Position numbers and translations under genes: made by a program. The notes beneath the pieces are model-generated. The model was not told where the DNA came from. It searched no databases and saw only the letters and a program-made list of their open reading frames with translations. Shown here piece after piece: positions 1-6,460 of a DNA stretch of 17,131 nt. Position 1 is the first letter of the stretch; every line of letters begins with the position of its first letter. This stretch comes from an uncultured Lachnospiraceae bacterium (GTDB lineage: Bacteria; Bacillota; Clostridia; Lachnospirales; Lachnospiraceae), in assembly GCA_946566415.1 (NCBI GenBank), contig CAMNWW010000017.1, positions 1 through 17,131 on the forward strand. Reading direction: 5' to 3'.

Positions 1-60
1 TTTGGGAGTGCAAAGCACGGAAAAATCGACAGTGGACTCATTTGTCGGGTAACTCGTATT

Positions 61-78
61 ATAATAGGAGGATATTAT
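61..78 (+). promoter_or_regulatory. Shine-Dalgarno of rbr inside a short inverted repeat
   Basis: AGGAGG at 66-71 lies 8 bases before the rubrerythrin ATG. It is framed by the arms ATAATA (61-66) and TATTAT (73-78), a perfect 6-bp A/T inverted repeat with a 6-base loop that displays the Shine-Dalgarno. This could be a weak RNA hairpin or half of an operator. The TATAAT-like string at 60-65 abuts the ribosome binding site and is too close to serve as the -10 for this gene, so the promoter is probably before the window. The first 56 bases show nothing else I can name. Confidence 0.35.
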
Positions 79-79
79 C

Positions 80-616
80 ATGTCAAAATATGCAGGAACA
101 AAAACAGAACAGAATCTTAAGGATGCTTTTGCCGGAGAATCCCAGGCACGCAACAAGTATACATACTACGCTTCCGCGGCAAAAAAGGCCGGTTTCGTAC
201 AGATGGCGAATATCTTTGAGGAGACTGCAAATCAAGAAAAAGAACACGCAAAAATGTGGTTTAAAGAATTCCACGGCATTGGTTCCGTGGAGGAGAACCT
301 TGTAGACGCGGCGGCAGGCGAGAATTTTGAGTGGACAGACATGTACAAACGTATGTCCGAGGAAGCGAAAGCAGAAGGCTTTGATGAACTGGCCGCAAAA
401 TTTGCTCTGGTCGCTGAGGTAGAAGCTGCCCATGAGAAACGTTATCTCAAGCTTTTGGAAAGTTATCGCGAGGAAAAAACTTTTAAGGGCGATGCTCCTC
501 TTGGCTGGAAGTGCAATAACTGCGGATACATTTATACAGGTGAAAATGCACCTGAAATCTGTCCGGTATGCGCGCATCCACAGGCTCATTTTGAGAGAAA
601 AGCAGAGAATTACTAG
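80..616 (+). CDS. rbr: Rubrerythrin (diiron ferritin-like + rubredoxin)
   Basis: Cytoplasmic non-haem iron protein that reduces hydrogen peroxide in anaerobes, taking electrons from rubredoxin or NADH-linked reductases. The 178-residue protein has a four-helix ferritin-like domain (about residues 5-130) with the expected diiron ligands: E20, E53-x2-H56, E81 and E84, and E115-x2-H118. A rubredoxin-like Fe(SCys)4 domain follows (143-172), with C145-x2-C148 and C161-x2-C164. The length is slightly under the roughly 190 residues of the Desulfovibrio protein, and all ligand motifs are intact. The start is set by AGGAGG 8 bases upstream. The gene is monocistronic, with a terminator 33 bases after the stop. 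The start of the window precludes saying whether a PerR-type regulator lies upstream. Confidence 0.96.
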   Translation: MSKYAGTKTEQNLKDAFAGESQARNKYTYYASAAKKAGFVQMANIFEETANQEKEHAKMWFKEFHGIGSVEENLVDAAAGENFEWTDMYKRMSEEAKAEGFDELAAKFALVAEVEAAHEKRYLKLLESYREEKTFKGDAPLGWKCNNCGYIYTGENAPEICPVCAHPQAHFERKAENY

Positions 617-648
617 AATTTTGCTTCATATTTTTATAATATGTATTT

Positions 649-677
649 GGACGTCTGTTTTACAGGCGTCCTTTTTC
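649..677 (+). terminator. Intrinsic terminator after rbr
   Basis: GGACGTCTGT and ACAGGCGTCC form a 10-bp stem (one T/G wobble) with a 3-base loop at 649-671, followed by TTTTTCTTT. It lies just downstream of the rubrerythrin stop. Confidence 0.9.
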
Positions 678-691
678 TTTGAAATTCCCTC

Positions 692-720
692 TTGCATTTT
701 GTGAATATTCGGTGTAATAT
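692..720 (+). promoter_or_regulatory. Sigma-A type promoter for trhA
   Basis: TTGCAT (692-697) and TAATAT (715-720) are separated by 17 bases. Transcription would begin near 727, giving a leader of about 70 bases. It lies just after the rbr terminator, so trhA has its own promoter. Confidence 0.65.
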
Positions 721-735
721 ACTCATATACTTAAT

Positions 736-752
736 GTAGTTTTTAAAACTAC
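736..752. promoter_or_regulatory. Palindrome in the trhA leader
   Basis: GTAGTTTTTAAAACTAC is an 8+1+8 dyad, perfect around one central base. It lies shortly after the predicted transcription start and 44 bases before the start codon. It may be an operator or a small hairpin; no cognate regulator is visible in the window. Confidence 0.35.
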
Positions 753-796
753 TTATAATAGTCTTGATTTATATTTGCTATGGGAGGGAATTCATT

Positions 797-1444
797 ATGA
801 ATAAACGTATTAAAGATCCTGGAAGCGCTATCACACATTTTATCGGTATGCTGATGGCAATATTCGCGGCGGTCCCACTTCTTATCAAAGCTGCCCATGA
901 ACCAAAGCACATTTACCTGCTGTCGCTCTCTATCTACGCCGTCAGCCTGATTCTGTTGTATGCGGCGAGTACGAGCTACCATACATTTGACCTGTCTGAA
1001 AAGGCGAACACCATTTTAAAGAAGATCGACCACATGATGATTTTCGTACTGATCGCGGGAAGCTATACTCCCATCTGTCTTCTTGTGCTTCCTCCTAAGA
1101 CCGGATTTATGCTGCTTGCCTTAATCTGGGGAATCGCCATTGCCGGAATATTTATCAAATTATTCTGGGTATTCTGCCCCAAATGGGTCTCCTCTATCCT
1201 CTATATTGGAATGGGCTGGACTTGCGTGCTTGCTTTCGGTCAGATTCTTAACAATTTGACCCCCGCCGAATTCGGCTGGCTGCTTGCAGGCGGTATCATT
1301 TATACTGTGGGCGGTGTCATTTACGCACTAAAGCTTCCTCTCTTTAACAGCCGTCACAAAAATTTTGGAAGCCATGAGATTTTCCATCTTTTTGTCATGG
1401 CCGGAAGCGCCTGCCACTTCATTGTGATGTATTCGTTACTTTAA
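797..1444 (+). CDS. trhA: PAQR/hemolysin III family membrane protein TrhA
   Basis: Integral membrane protein of the PAQR/HlyIII superfamily (YqfA/YplQ relatives), linked in other bacteria to membrane fluidity homeostasis. The 'hemolysin' name is historical. The 215 residues hold about seven hydrophobic segments and the family signature: S58-x3-H62 in helix 2, D78-H79, and H193-x3-H197 in the last helix, with a further H207. H62, H193 and H197 correspond to the three zinc-binding histidines of the superfamily. I chose the ATG at 797 because GGAGGG sits 8 bases upstream. An in-frame ATG at 764 would add 11 residues but has no ribosome binding site. The 3' end overlaps the convergent GIY-YIG gene by 9 bases. 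The length is typical. Confidence 0.93.
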   Translation: MNKRIKDPGSAITHFIGMLMAIFAAVPLLIKAAHEPKHIYLLSLSIYAVSLILLYAASTSYHTFDLSEKANTILKKIDHMMIFVLIAGSYTPICLLVLPPKTGFMLLALIWGIAIAGIFIKLFWVFCPKWVSSILYIGMGWTCVLAFGQILNNLTPAEFGWLLAGGIIYTVGGVIYALKLPLFNSRHKNFGSHEIFHLFVMAGSACHFIVMYSLL

Positions 1445-1762
1445 TCTCTCATCGCCGGATAGGCGATTTAGACTGGATTCTCCGCAGGCCGGCGGGTTCT
1501 CGCTTATGAGTATCCCCGGCCTCCATTTTTCTATCAGAGTCATTTTCCGTTTACGGTCCATTTTCTTGATCTGTATCTCCCGCTTCATGGCGTCCGCCCT
1601 TGTTTCGTGCTCCTCTAAATAAACTAATTCCACCGGTCTTCGCGTCTTTGTGTATTTCGCCCCGCGCCCCGCATTGTGCGTCTTAAGGCGTCTCGTGATA
1701 TCCGTTGTCCAGCCCGTATAAAATGTCCCGTCCGAACATTTCAAAATATATGTATAATTCAT
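1436..1762 (-). CDS. GIY-YIG nuclease superfamily protein (YhbQ/UPF0213-like)
   Basis: Small single-domain GIY-YIG protein of 108 residues. The degenerate GIY is Y5-I6-L7 and the YIG is Y15-T16-G17. A basic R24-R25 follows, and E62 in the R-E-I-Q-I-K segment is the likely metal-binding glutamate. Related proteins (YhbQ, UPF0213) are thought to act on branched or single-stranded DNA; the substrate here is unknown. The domain proper ends near residue 80. The last 28 or so residues look appended, and residues from about 97 are encoded by palindromic repeat A, so the original stop may have been displaced. A purine-rich AGAGGAT precedes the ATG. It converges on trhA, overlapping it by 9 bases, and lies between inverted copies of a repeat (A and B). 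Confidence 0.85.
   Translation of the reverse strand: MNYTYILKCSDGTFYTGWTTDITRRLKTHNAGRGAKYTKTRRPVELVYLEEHETRADAMKREIQIKKMDRKRKMTLIEKWRPGILISENPPACGESSLNRLSGDERLK
1451..1468 (+). repeat. Palindromic repeat, copy A (first hairpin only)
   Basis: ATCGCCGGATAGGCGATT has the stem ATCGCC/GGCGAT and a 5-base loop. It is identical to the core of copy B at 1842-1859, which is in the opposite orientation. The part that follows (1469-1515) only weakly resembles the second hairpin of copies B, C and D; a shared ATGAG-like end is all I see. The repeat is read through in frame by the end of the GIY-YIG gene. Confidence 0.8.
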
Positions 1763-1807
1763 CCCTTTATCCTCTTGGAACTTCTATCATCCGCATTTCA
1801 CAAGTTT

Positions 1808-1859
1808 CCCCTCATGCTCTGCACTCGGGGTCCCTGATCTGAATCGCCTATCCGGCGAT
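1808..1859 (-). repeat. Palindromic two-hairpin repeat, copy B
   Basis: Read on the minus strand: hairpin 1 is ATCGCCGGATAGGCGATT (1859-1842). A short linker containing ATCAGG follows. Hairpin 2 has CCCC (1830-1827) pairing with GGGG (1811-1808), a tandem G/A mismatch plus a G/T pair, then TGC/GCA around the triloop AGA. It shares this architecture with copies C and D. It lies 45 bases upstream of the GIY-YIG start codon and could be in its transcript. Confidence 0.8.
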
Positions 1860-1873
1860 GTGTTTCACAAGGT

Positions 1874-1914
1874 AAAAAGCAGGGCAGCCTCCCAAAAAAG
1901 AAACCGCCCTGCCT
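1874..1914 (-). terminator. Intrinsic terminator after spoIIQ
   Basis: On the minus strand GCAGGGC (1912-1906) pairs with GCCCTGC (1885-1879), and the stem can extend inward through G/T wobbles. TTTTT (1878-1874) follows directly. It begins about 30 bases past the spoIIQ stop. Confidence 0.85.
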
Positions 1915-1941
1915 TTCTGAATTTTAGACTACGAATAGTAA

Positions 1942-2727
1942 CTATTCTTCTGCCATGTAGTCCATCGGATTTACAGGCTGTCCATCTTTGCGCATCTCAA
2001 AATACAGATTGCACCCTTCCACACTATAGTACTTGGTCGGATCGCTTAGATAGCCCAGAACACTGCCTGCCTCCACATAATCCCCGACTTTAACCGGCAC
2101 CTCTTTGAGCTGTCCGTACAGGCATTCATAACCATTCCCCATGTCTACGGTGATGGTTGTCCCTGTCTGCGGAAGGACGTCGATGGACTTAACGACTCCC
2201 GGCGCAGATGCAATTACATTATCATTGACTGTCCCGGCAATAATGACGGCCGGATTGTACTTGTACTGGTCAAGTGTCGCAAAGTACACAGTCTTATCCA
2301 TGCTGTAACTCATCGTAACATGTCCGTTTACCGGCCATAACATCTGGCTGCTTTCATTAAAGCTGAGCTGAGACGCTCCCCCGGAGGTCTGTGTGCTGCT
2401 CTGTACACCTGTGTTTTCTTCATTGTTTTCTGACGGCTGTTCCGGTTGTTCTGCCGTGCTGTTGTCCGAAACACCGTCAGTCTCTTCTTGTTTTGTTTCT
2501 TCTTTTGCTTTTTCAGCAATGCTATTTGCTTCTCTTAGCGCCTTATTGGCGGCTTCCTGTCTCGCCCGCTGTTCTTCTTGTGCAAGTTCAAGCTCTTTTT
2601 CTGTACTGTCTTTGTAATTAGTCCATGTATAAGCGCCCGTAAGTGCAATCACTGCCGCAAAACAGATTGCCACACCAACTGCGGCCTGTTTTCTCCCCTT
2701 GTCGGAAGGTCGCTGTTTCTTGTTCAT
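1942..2727 (-). CDS. spoIIQ: SpoIIQ-like membrane protein with degenerate LytM (M23) domain
   Basis: Likely forespore-side engulfment protein SpoIIQ, which pairs with SpoIIIAH across the septum. The 261 residues give a basic N-terminus, one membrane segment (about 16-34), a charged helical stretch (39-83), an acidic Glu/Ser/Thr/Gln-rich linker (84-120) and a C-terminal LytM/M23 fold (about 130-258). Active M23 enzymes carry H-x3-D and H-x-H zinc sites. Here the first region reads YKYNPAVIIAG (155-165) and the second NLYFEMR (240-246), so the metal ligands appear lost and the domain is probably structural. GAGGTGAT lies 6 bases before the ATG. The gene follows spoIID on the same strand and has its own terminator. 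The SpoIIQ name rests on architecture plus this neighbour; a generic non-catalytic M23 protein is the alternative. Confidence 0.8.
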   Translation of the reverse strand: MNKKQRPSDKGRKQAAVGVAICFAAVIALTGAYTWTNYKDSTEKELELAQEEQRARQEAANKALREANSIAEKAKEETKQEETDGVSDNSTAEQPEQPSENNEENTGVQSSTQTSGGASQLSFNESSQMLWPVNGHVTMSYSMDKTVYFATLDQYKYNPAVIIAGTVNDNVIASAPGVVKSIDVLPQTGTTITVDMGNGYECLYGQLKEVPVKVGDYVEAGSVLGYLSDPTKYYSVEGCNLYFEMRKDGQPVNPMDYMAEE

Positions 2728-2790
2728 ATTTTATCACCTCTGACTGTATTTTTGCCAGAAAGTGAACGCCTTATTCTATTTTTTATCGAT

Positions 2791-2820
2791 TTTATATGTC
2801 ATTGAAAAGAATCCATGCAA
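2791..2820 (-). promoter_or_regulatory. Candidate promoter for spoIIQ
   Basis: On the minus strand TTGCAT (2820-2815) and TATAAA (2796-2791) are 18 bases apart, a fair sigma-A match. The same stretch contains GCATGG and CATATAAA 14 bases apart, which partly resembles sporulation sigma sites. B. subtilis spoIIQ is sigma-F dependent, but I see no clear sigma-F -10. Which sigma factor acts here is unresolved. Confidence 0.4.
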
Positions 2821-2996
2821 TTTGCACATTGTATGGATGGGTCGTCTACCAATTCAACATCCGTAACTGGCTGTTCAATCCCTAAACTATCAAGAAGATG
2901 CCGTATATCCTGCAACACTTCTTTTGCTGTATAAGCAGAAATTGAATACTTTTTATTGGAAAGGCGCCTATTACTTACTTCCTTATCTGCGGCGCG
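2799..2996 (-). pseudogene. Open stretch in frame after spoIID stop; possible gene remnant
   Basis: Directly after the spoIID TAG, the same frame stays open for 65 codons and ends in TGA at 2801-2799. The conceptual product looks protein-like: a lysine/arginine-rich start, a helical segment with EVLQDIRHLLDSLGI, an acidic VELVDDPS and a C-terminal C-A-N-C-M-D-S-F-Q. There is no ATG near the beginning. The first plausible start is GTG in the 'E-V-L-Q-D' segment, preceded only by a weak purine run. The stretch is clearly more A/T-rich than spoIID. It could be a decayed gene end, a readthrough extension or chance. I do not recognise a family. Confidence 0.25.
2811..2838. repeat. Inverted repeat upstream of spoIIQ
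   Basis: ATCCATGCAAT (2811-2821) and ATTGTATGGAT (2828-2838) are 11-base arms with one mismatch and a 6-base gap. On the minus strand the hairpin is followed by TTCTTTTC, so it may be a weak spoIID terminator. It also overlaps the -35 of the candidate spoIIQ promoter and could be an operator. Confidence 0.45.
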
Positions 2997-3899
2997 CTAT
3001 TCCCCGGACACGCCCACAACGATCTCCGCCACTTCCTCCACTGTAGTTCCTTCAAAAAAATAATTCAAAATTTCTTCATATGTACTTCCCTCGTCCGCCA
3101 TCTTCTCTGCCGTATACTGGCTCATGCCAAGACCGTGCCCGATTCCTTTCGCCGTCACGCGAATCTGCCCTTCAAACTCCTGAAAGGTAAAACAGGCGGA
3201 CGCCAGGTGATACGCTGCGCGAAATTCTTCCCCGCTTACCGTCTCCTCCCCGCAGCGCACCTCCGTCACATACCCGGCGCTGTCTGTCGCCGTCACTTCC
3301 ATGTCCGTACCCGACGCGGCCGAAATCATGGATATTGTCATAGCGTCCTTAGCTTCGATATCCTGAGGACATTCTTTTACTATAAGATAGGGATACTTTT
3401 CATTTCCAAACACCTCGCCTGCGGCCCTGGTTCTTCCATTACTCAGCTTGTGATAAGGGGTCAGCGCAAGATTCCCGTCATACATCAGCACCTTCCCTTT
3501 CGTCTCCTCCCATGCTTTCTCTAATTTCTCGAATTTTTCCCCGTACTTTCCTGATCCCCAGTTATTCTCCATCTGGCGCCTTGTCCAGTATCCTTTTGTC
3601 AAAAGCGTACCGCTTCCTTCCTCCTGGATACTTTTGTAAATGCTGGTCCGGATCAGTATCGCCTGCGCTTTCAGCGCTTCCGCCCCGGCATCCGCCTCCA
3701 TCTCCTTTGCCAGCACTCCCACTCCATACTCGTCCAGAGGAAGCCGTTTTGTCTTCCCGTTTTGCTCCACGGAAACATAAGGGCTGTTGCCATCCTTAGA
3801 AACTTCCGTATCGTTTCCGTTCACAAACACAGTGACCACATAGGGGAGCAATGTAATAATAATCAAAAAATACCCGGCCTGTCTCAAAAATTTCCGCAT
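2997..3899 (-). CDS. spoIID: Stage II sporulation protein D (peptidoglycan lytic transglycosylase)
   Basis: SpoIID is the mother-cell lytic transglycosylase of the engulfment machine (with SpoIIM and SpoIIP), cleaving glycan strands after SpoIIP removes stem peptides. From the chosen start it has 300 residues: an N-terminal membrane anchor (about 8-27), then the SpoIID domain. Visible motifs are AKEM with the catalytic glutamate E66, followed by EALKAQA; H150 and SNGRT (153-157) in the substrate region; and GIGHGLGMSQ (252-261) near the C-terminus. I chose the ATG at 3899 (GGGAGG at 3915-3910) over the in-frame ATG at 3917, because the sigma-E promoter would start transcription at about 3915, leaving the upstream ATG outside the message. 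It is somewhat shorter than the B. subtilis protein (about 340). The spoIIQ-like gene follows. Confidence 0.95.
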   Translation of the reverse strand: MRKFLRQAGYFLIIITLLPYVVTVFVNGNDTEVSKDGNSPYVSVEQNGKTKRLPLDEYGVGVLAKEMEADAGAEALKAQAILIRTSIYKSIQEEGSGTLLTKGYWTRRQMENNWGSGKYGEKFEKLEKAWEETKGKVLMYDGNLALTPYHKLSNGRTRAAGEVFGNEKYPYLIVKECPQDIEAKDAMTISMISAASGTDMEVTATDSAGYVTEVRCGEETVSGEEFRAAYHLASACFTFQEFEGQIRVTAKGIGHGLGMSQYTAEKMADEGSTYEEILNYFFEGTTVEEVAEIVVGVSGE

Positions 3900-3920
3900 C
3901 GCAACAAAACCTCCCATACT

Positions 3921-3949
3921 ACTGTATGAAAGGTTCCGCTGTATTATTC
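3921..3949 (-). promoter_or_regulatory. Sigma-E promoter of spoIID
   Basis: On the minus strand GAATAAT (3949-3943), 14 bases, then CATACAGT (3928-3921) closely match the sigma-E -35 (KMATATT-like) and -10 (CATACAnT-like) elements. The predicted start near 3915 yields a leader of about 15 bases holding the GGGAGG. SpoIID is a known sigma-E regulon member. Confidence 0.7.
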
Positions 3950-3968
3950 GTATTTGTAATGCCGCAAA

Positions 3969-6446
3969 TTACTCTTCCAACGGCTGCACAGTCACTTTGT
4001 CCAGTTTCCAGATTTCATCCACATACTCCTGAATGGTTCTGTCGGAAGTGAACTTCCCGCATGAGGCTGTGTTAAGCAGCGCCATCCTTGACCATTTCTC
4101 CGTATCGCGGTACGCTTCCTCCACCCTCTTTTGTGCCTCTGCGTAAGGACGGAAATCCTTGAGGATAAAATACATATCTGCACGCGGGCTTCCCTGCGTA
4201 TTCAGAAGGGAGTTATACAGATCGCGGAACATCTCATGGTTGCCGTTCGCGTAAGTACCGTCCATAAGCTGGTCTACCACTCTTTTCAGTTCCCAGTCGT
4301 TGAAATAAATCTCCTGAGGATTATATCCACCGTTATTCTCATAACCTATGACCTCGTCTGAACTAAGCCCGAAGATAAACGCATTCTCTATCCCTACTTC
4401 TTCCACAATCTCTACATTCGCGCCGTCCATCGTTCCAAGCGTAGGCGCCCCGTTCAGCATGAATTTCATATTTCCAGTGCCGGAGGCTTCCTTGGATGCT
4501 GTTGATATCTGCTCGCTTACATCCGCTGCGGCAAATATCATTTCCGCATTGGATACCCGGTAATCTTCTATAAATACAACCTTCAGCTTATTGTTGATAC
4601 TGCGGTCATTATTTACCACGTCGGCAACAGAGTTAATCAGCTTGATGATCTGCTTTGCACGGATATACCCTGCAGACGCCTTTGCCCCAAAGATAAACGT
4701 CCTTGGGTAGAAAGACATCTCCGGATGCTCCTTGATCTGGTTGTACAGATACATCACATGCAGAATATTCAGGAGCTGTCTCTTATATTCATGAAGCCGC
4801 TTTACCTGCACGTCAAAGATCGACCTCGGGTCAATCTCCACTCCGTTATGTTCCTTGATATATGCCGCCAGGCGTACTTTATTCTTATACTTAATATCCA
4901 TAAATTCTGCCCGCGCCTTGGGATCGTTGGCAAAAGGTTTCAGCTTTTCCATCTGGGATAGATCTGTAATCCAGCCATCGCCGATGTGCGCGGTCACCCA
5001 GTCCGCCAAAAGCTGGTTGCCGTGAAGCAGGAAACGTCTCTGGGTAATGCCGTTCGTCTTATTATTGAATTTCTCCGGCATCATTTCATAGAAATCTTTC
5101 AGCTCCTGCTTTTTCAAAATCTCCGTGTGAAGCGCCGCCACACCGTTTACAGAATACCCCGCTACGATCGCCAGATGCGCCATCTTCACCTGGCCATCCC
5201 TCAGAATCGCCATTTTACGTACCTTTTCCTCATTACCGGGATACATCTGGCGTATCTTTTGTACAAAGCGTCTGTCAATCTCCTGAATGATCTGGTATAT
5301 ACGCGGAAGCAGGCGGGAGAACAAGTCGATCGGCCATTTCTCCAGAGCCTCCGCCATAATCGTATGATTCGTATAAGCAACAGTCTTCTTTGTAACTTCC
5401 CAGGCCTCCTCCCATACCAGCCCTTCCTGGTCGATGAGAAGACGCATCAGCTCCGCCACCGCAACGGTCGGATGGGTATCGTTCATCTGAATCGTCACCT
5501 TCTCATACAGCTTACGGATATCCGAATGTTTCCTCTTGTACTTTGCGATCAACGCCTGTATACTCGCGGAAATGAAGAAATACTGCTGTTTCAGGCGCAG
5601 CTCCTTTCCGGCATAATGATTGTCGTTCGGGTAAAGGACCTCAACGATATTCTTCGCCAGGTTCTCCTGCTCGATTGCTTTATGATATTCGCCGCGGTCA
5701 AAGGACGCCAGCTGGAACTCTGTAATCGCTTTGGCATCCCAGATACGCAGAGTATTTACCACATGGTTTCCATAGCCTACGATCGGCATGTCATAAGGAA
5801 TCGCCAGGACGGACTCGTAGTTTTCCTGGATAAATTCATCCCTTTTTGTTTCCTCGTTATATTGGATACGGATCGTCCCGCCAAAACGGACTTCCTTCGC
5901 GTATTCGTCGCGCCGAAGCTCAAACGGGTAGCCGTCTTTGAGCCAGTTGTCCGGTGTCTCAACCTGATAGCCGTTTTCAATCTTCTGCTTGAACATACCG
6001 TAACGGTAGCGGATACCGCAGCCATAGGCCGCATACCCTAAGGATGCCAGCGAATCCAGGAAACATGCCGCAAGTCTTCCAAGGCCCCCGTTTCCCAGCG
6101 CCGGATCCGGTTCCTCATCCTCCACCGCGTTCAAGTCGATTCCCATCTCATCCAGAGCTTCCTTGACGCCCTTATACGCTGTCATGTTGATCAGGTTATT
6201 TCCAAGAGCCCTCCCCATGAGAAACTCCATAGACATATAGTAAACCGTCTTGGGATCCTCTTTCTCGTATGTCTTCTGCGTTGCAAGCCAGTCGTCGACG
6301 ATCGCCTCTTTAACCGCATATGAAACTGCCTGAAAAAGCTGCTGCTGAGTCGCTTCGTCAATCTCGCGCCGGAACAGGCGCCGTACATTGTCCTTCACTT
6401 CCTTCTTAAAGCTTTCCTTTTCAAACCGTGTGCTCATCTTAAACAT
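3969..6446 (-). CDS. glgP: Glycogen/alpha-glucan phosphorylase
   Basis: PLP-dependent GT35 enzyme releasing glucose-1-phosphate from alpha-1,4-glucan by phosphorolysis, in the cytoplasm. The 825 residues match the usual family length. The PLP-lysine region is intact: TASKEASGTG followed by N-M-K-F-M-L-N-G, with the Schiff-base lysine at K661, then GTMDGANVEI. Other family blocks are DPALGNGGLGRLAACFLDS and NDTHPTVAVAELMR. The start was set at the ATG at 6446 because GGAGG (6459-6455) is 8 bases upstream. The frame stays open into ileS (ATG at 6461 overlapping the ileS TAA, and 6518), but the ribosome binding site lies after those codons. Only 14 bases separate it from the ileS stop, with no terminator between, so it should share the ileS T-box transcript and may be translationally coupled. 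Confidence 0.96.
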   Translation of the reverse strand: MFKMSTRFEKESFKKEVKDNVRRLFRREIDEATQQQLFQAVSYAVKEAIVDDWLATQKTYEKEDPKTVYYMSMEFLMGRALGNNLINMTAYKGVKEALDEMGIDLNAVEDEEPDPALGNGGLGRLAACFLDSLASLGYAAYGCGIRYRYGMFKQKIENGYQVETPDNWLKDGYPFELRRDEYAKEVRFGGTIRIQYNEETKRDEFIQENYESVLAIPYDMPIVGYGNHVVNTLRIWDAKAITEFQLASFDRGEYHKAIEQENLAKNIVEVLYPNDNHYAGKELRLKQQYFFISASIQALIAKYKRKHSDIRKLYEKVTIQMNDTHPTVAVAELMRLLIDQEGLVWEEAWEVTKKTVAYTNHTIMAEALEKWPIDLFSRLLPRIYQIIQEIDRRFVQKIRQMYPGNEEKVRKMAILRDGQVKMAHLAIVAGYSVNGVAALHTEILKKQELKDFYEMMPEKFNNKTNGITQRRFLLHGNQLLADWVTAHIGDGWITDLSQMEKLKPFANDPKARAEFMDIKYKNKVRLAAYIKEHNGVEIDPRSIFDVQVKRLHEYKRQLLNILHVMYLYNQIKEHPEMSFYPRTFIFGAKASAGYIRAKQIIKLINSVADVVNNDRSINNKLKVVFIEDYRVSNAEMIFAAADVSEQISTASKEASGTGNMKFMLNGAPTLGTMDGANVEIVEEVGIENAFIFGLSSDEVIGYENNGGYNPQEIYFNDWELKRVVDQLMDGTYANGNHEMFRDLYNSLLNTQGSPRADMYFILKDFRPYAEAQKRVEEAYRDTEKWSRMALLNTASCGKFTSDRTIQEYVDEIWKLDKVTVQPLEE

Positions 6447-6460
6447 ACTCATCTCCTCCA

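Noticed and set aside
57..65. TATTATAAT as a -10 promoter for rubrerythrin
   Set aside because: It abuts the AGGAGG, so a transcript would begin past the ribosome binding site; no -35 lies at a usable distance.
1451..1859. Insertion sequence bounded by inverted repeats A and B
   Set aside because: No transposase and no target duplication seen; the same repeat occurs alone at 9653 and 10031.
4986..6041. 351-codon open frame on the plus strand
   Set aside because: Lies entirely antisense to glgP, whose motifs and length are certain; the product is rich in His/Arg/Leu as expected of a shadow frame.
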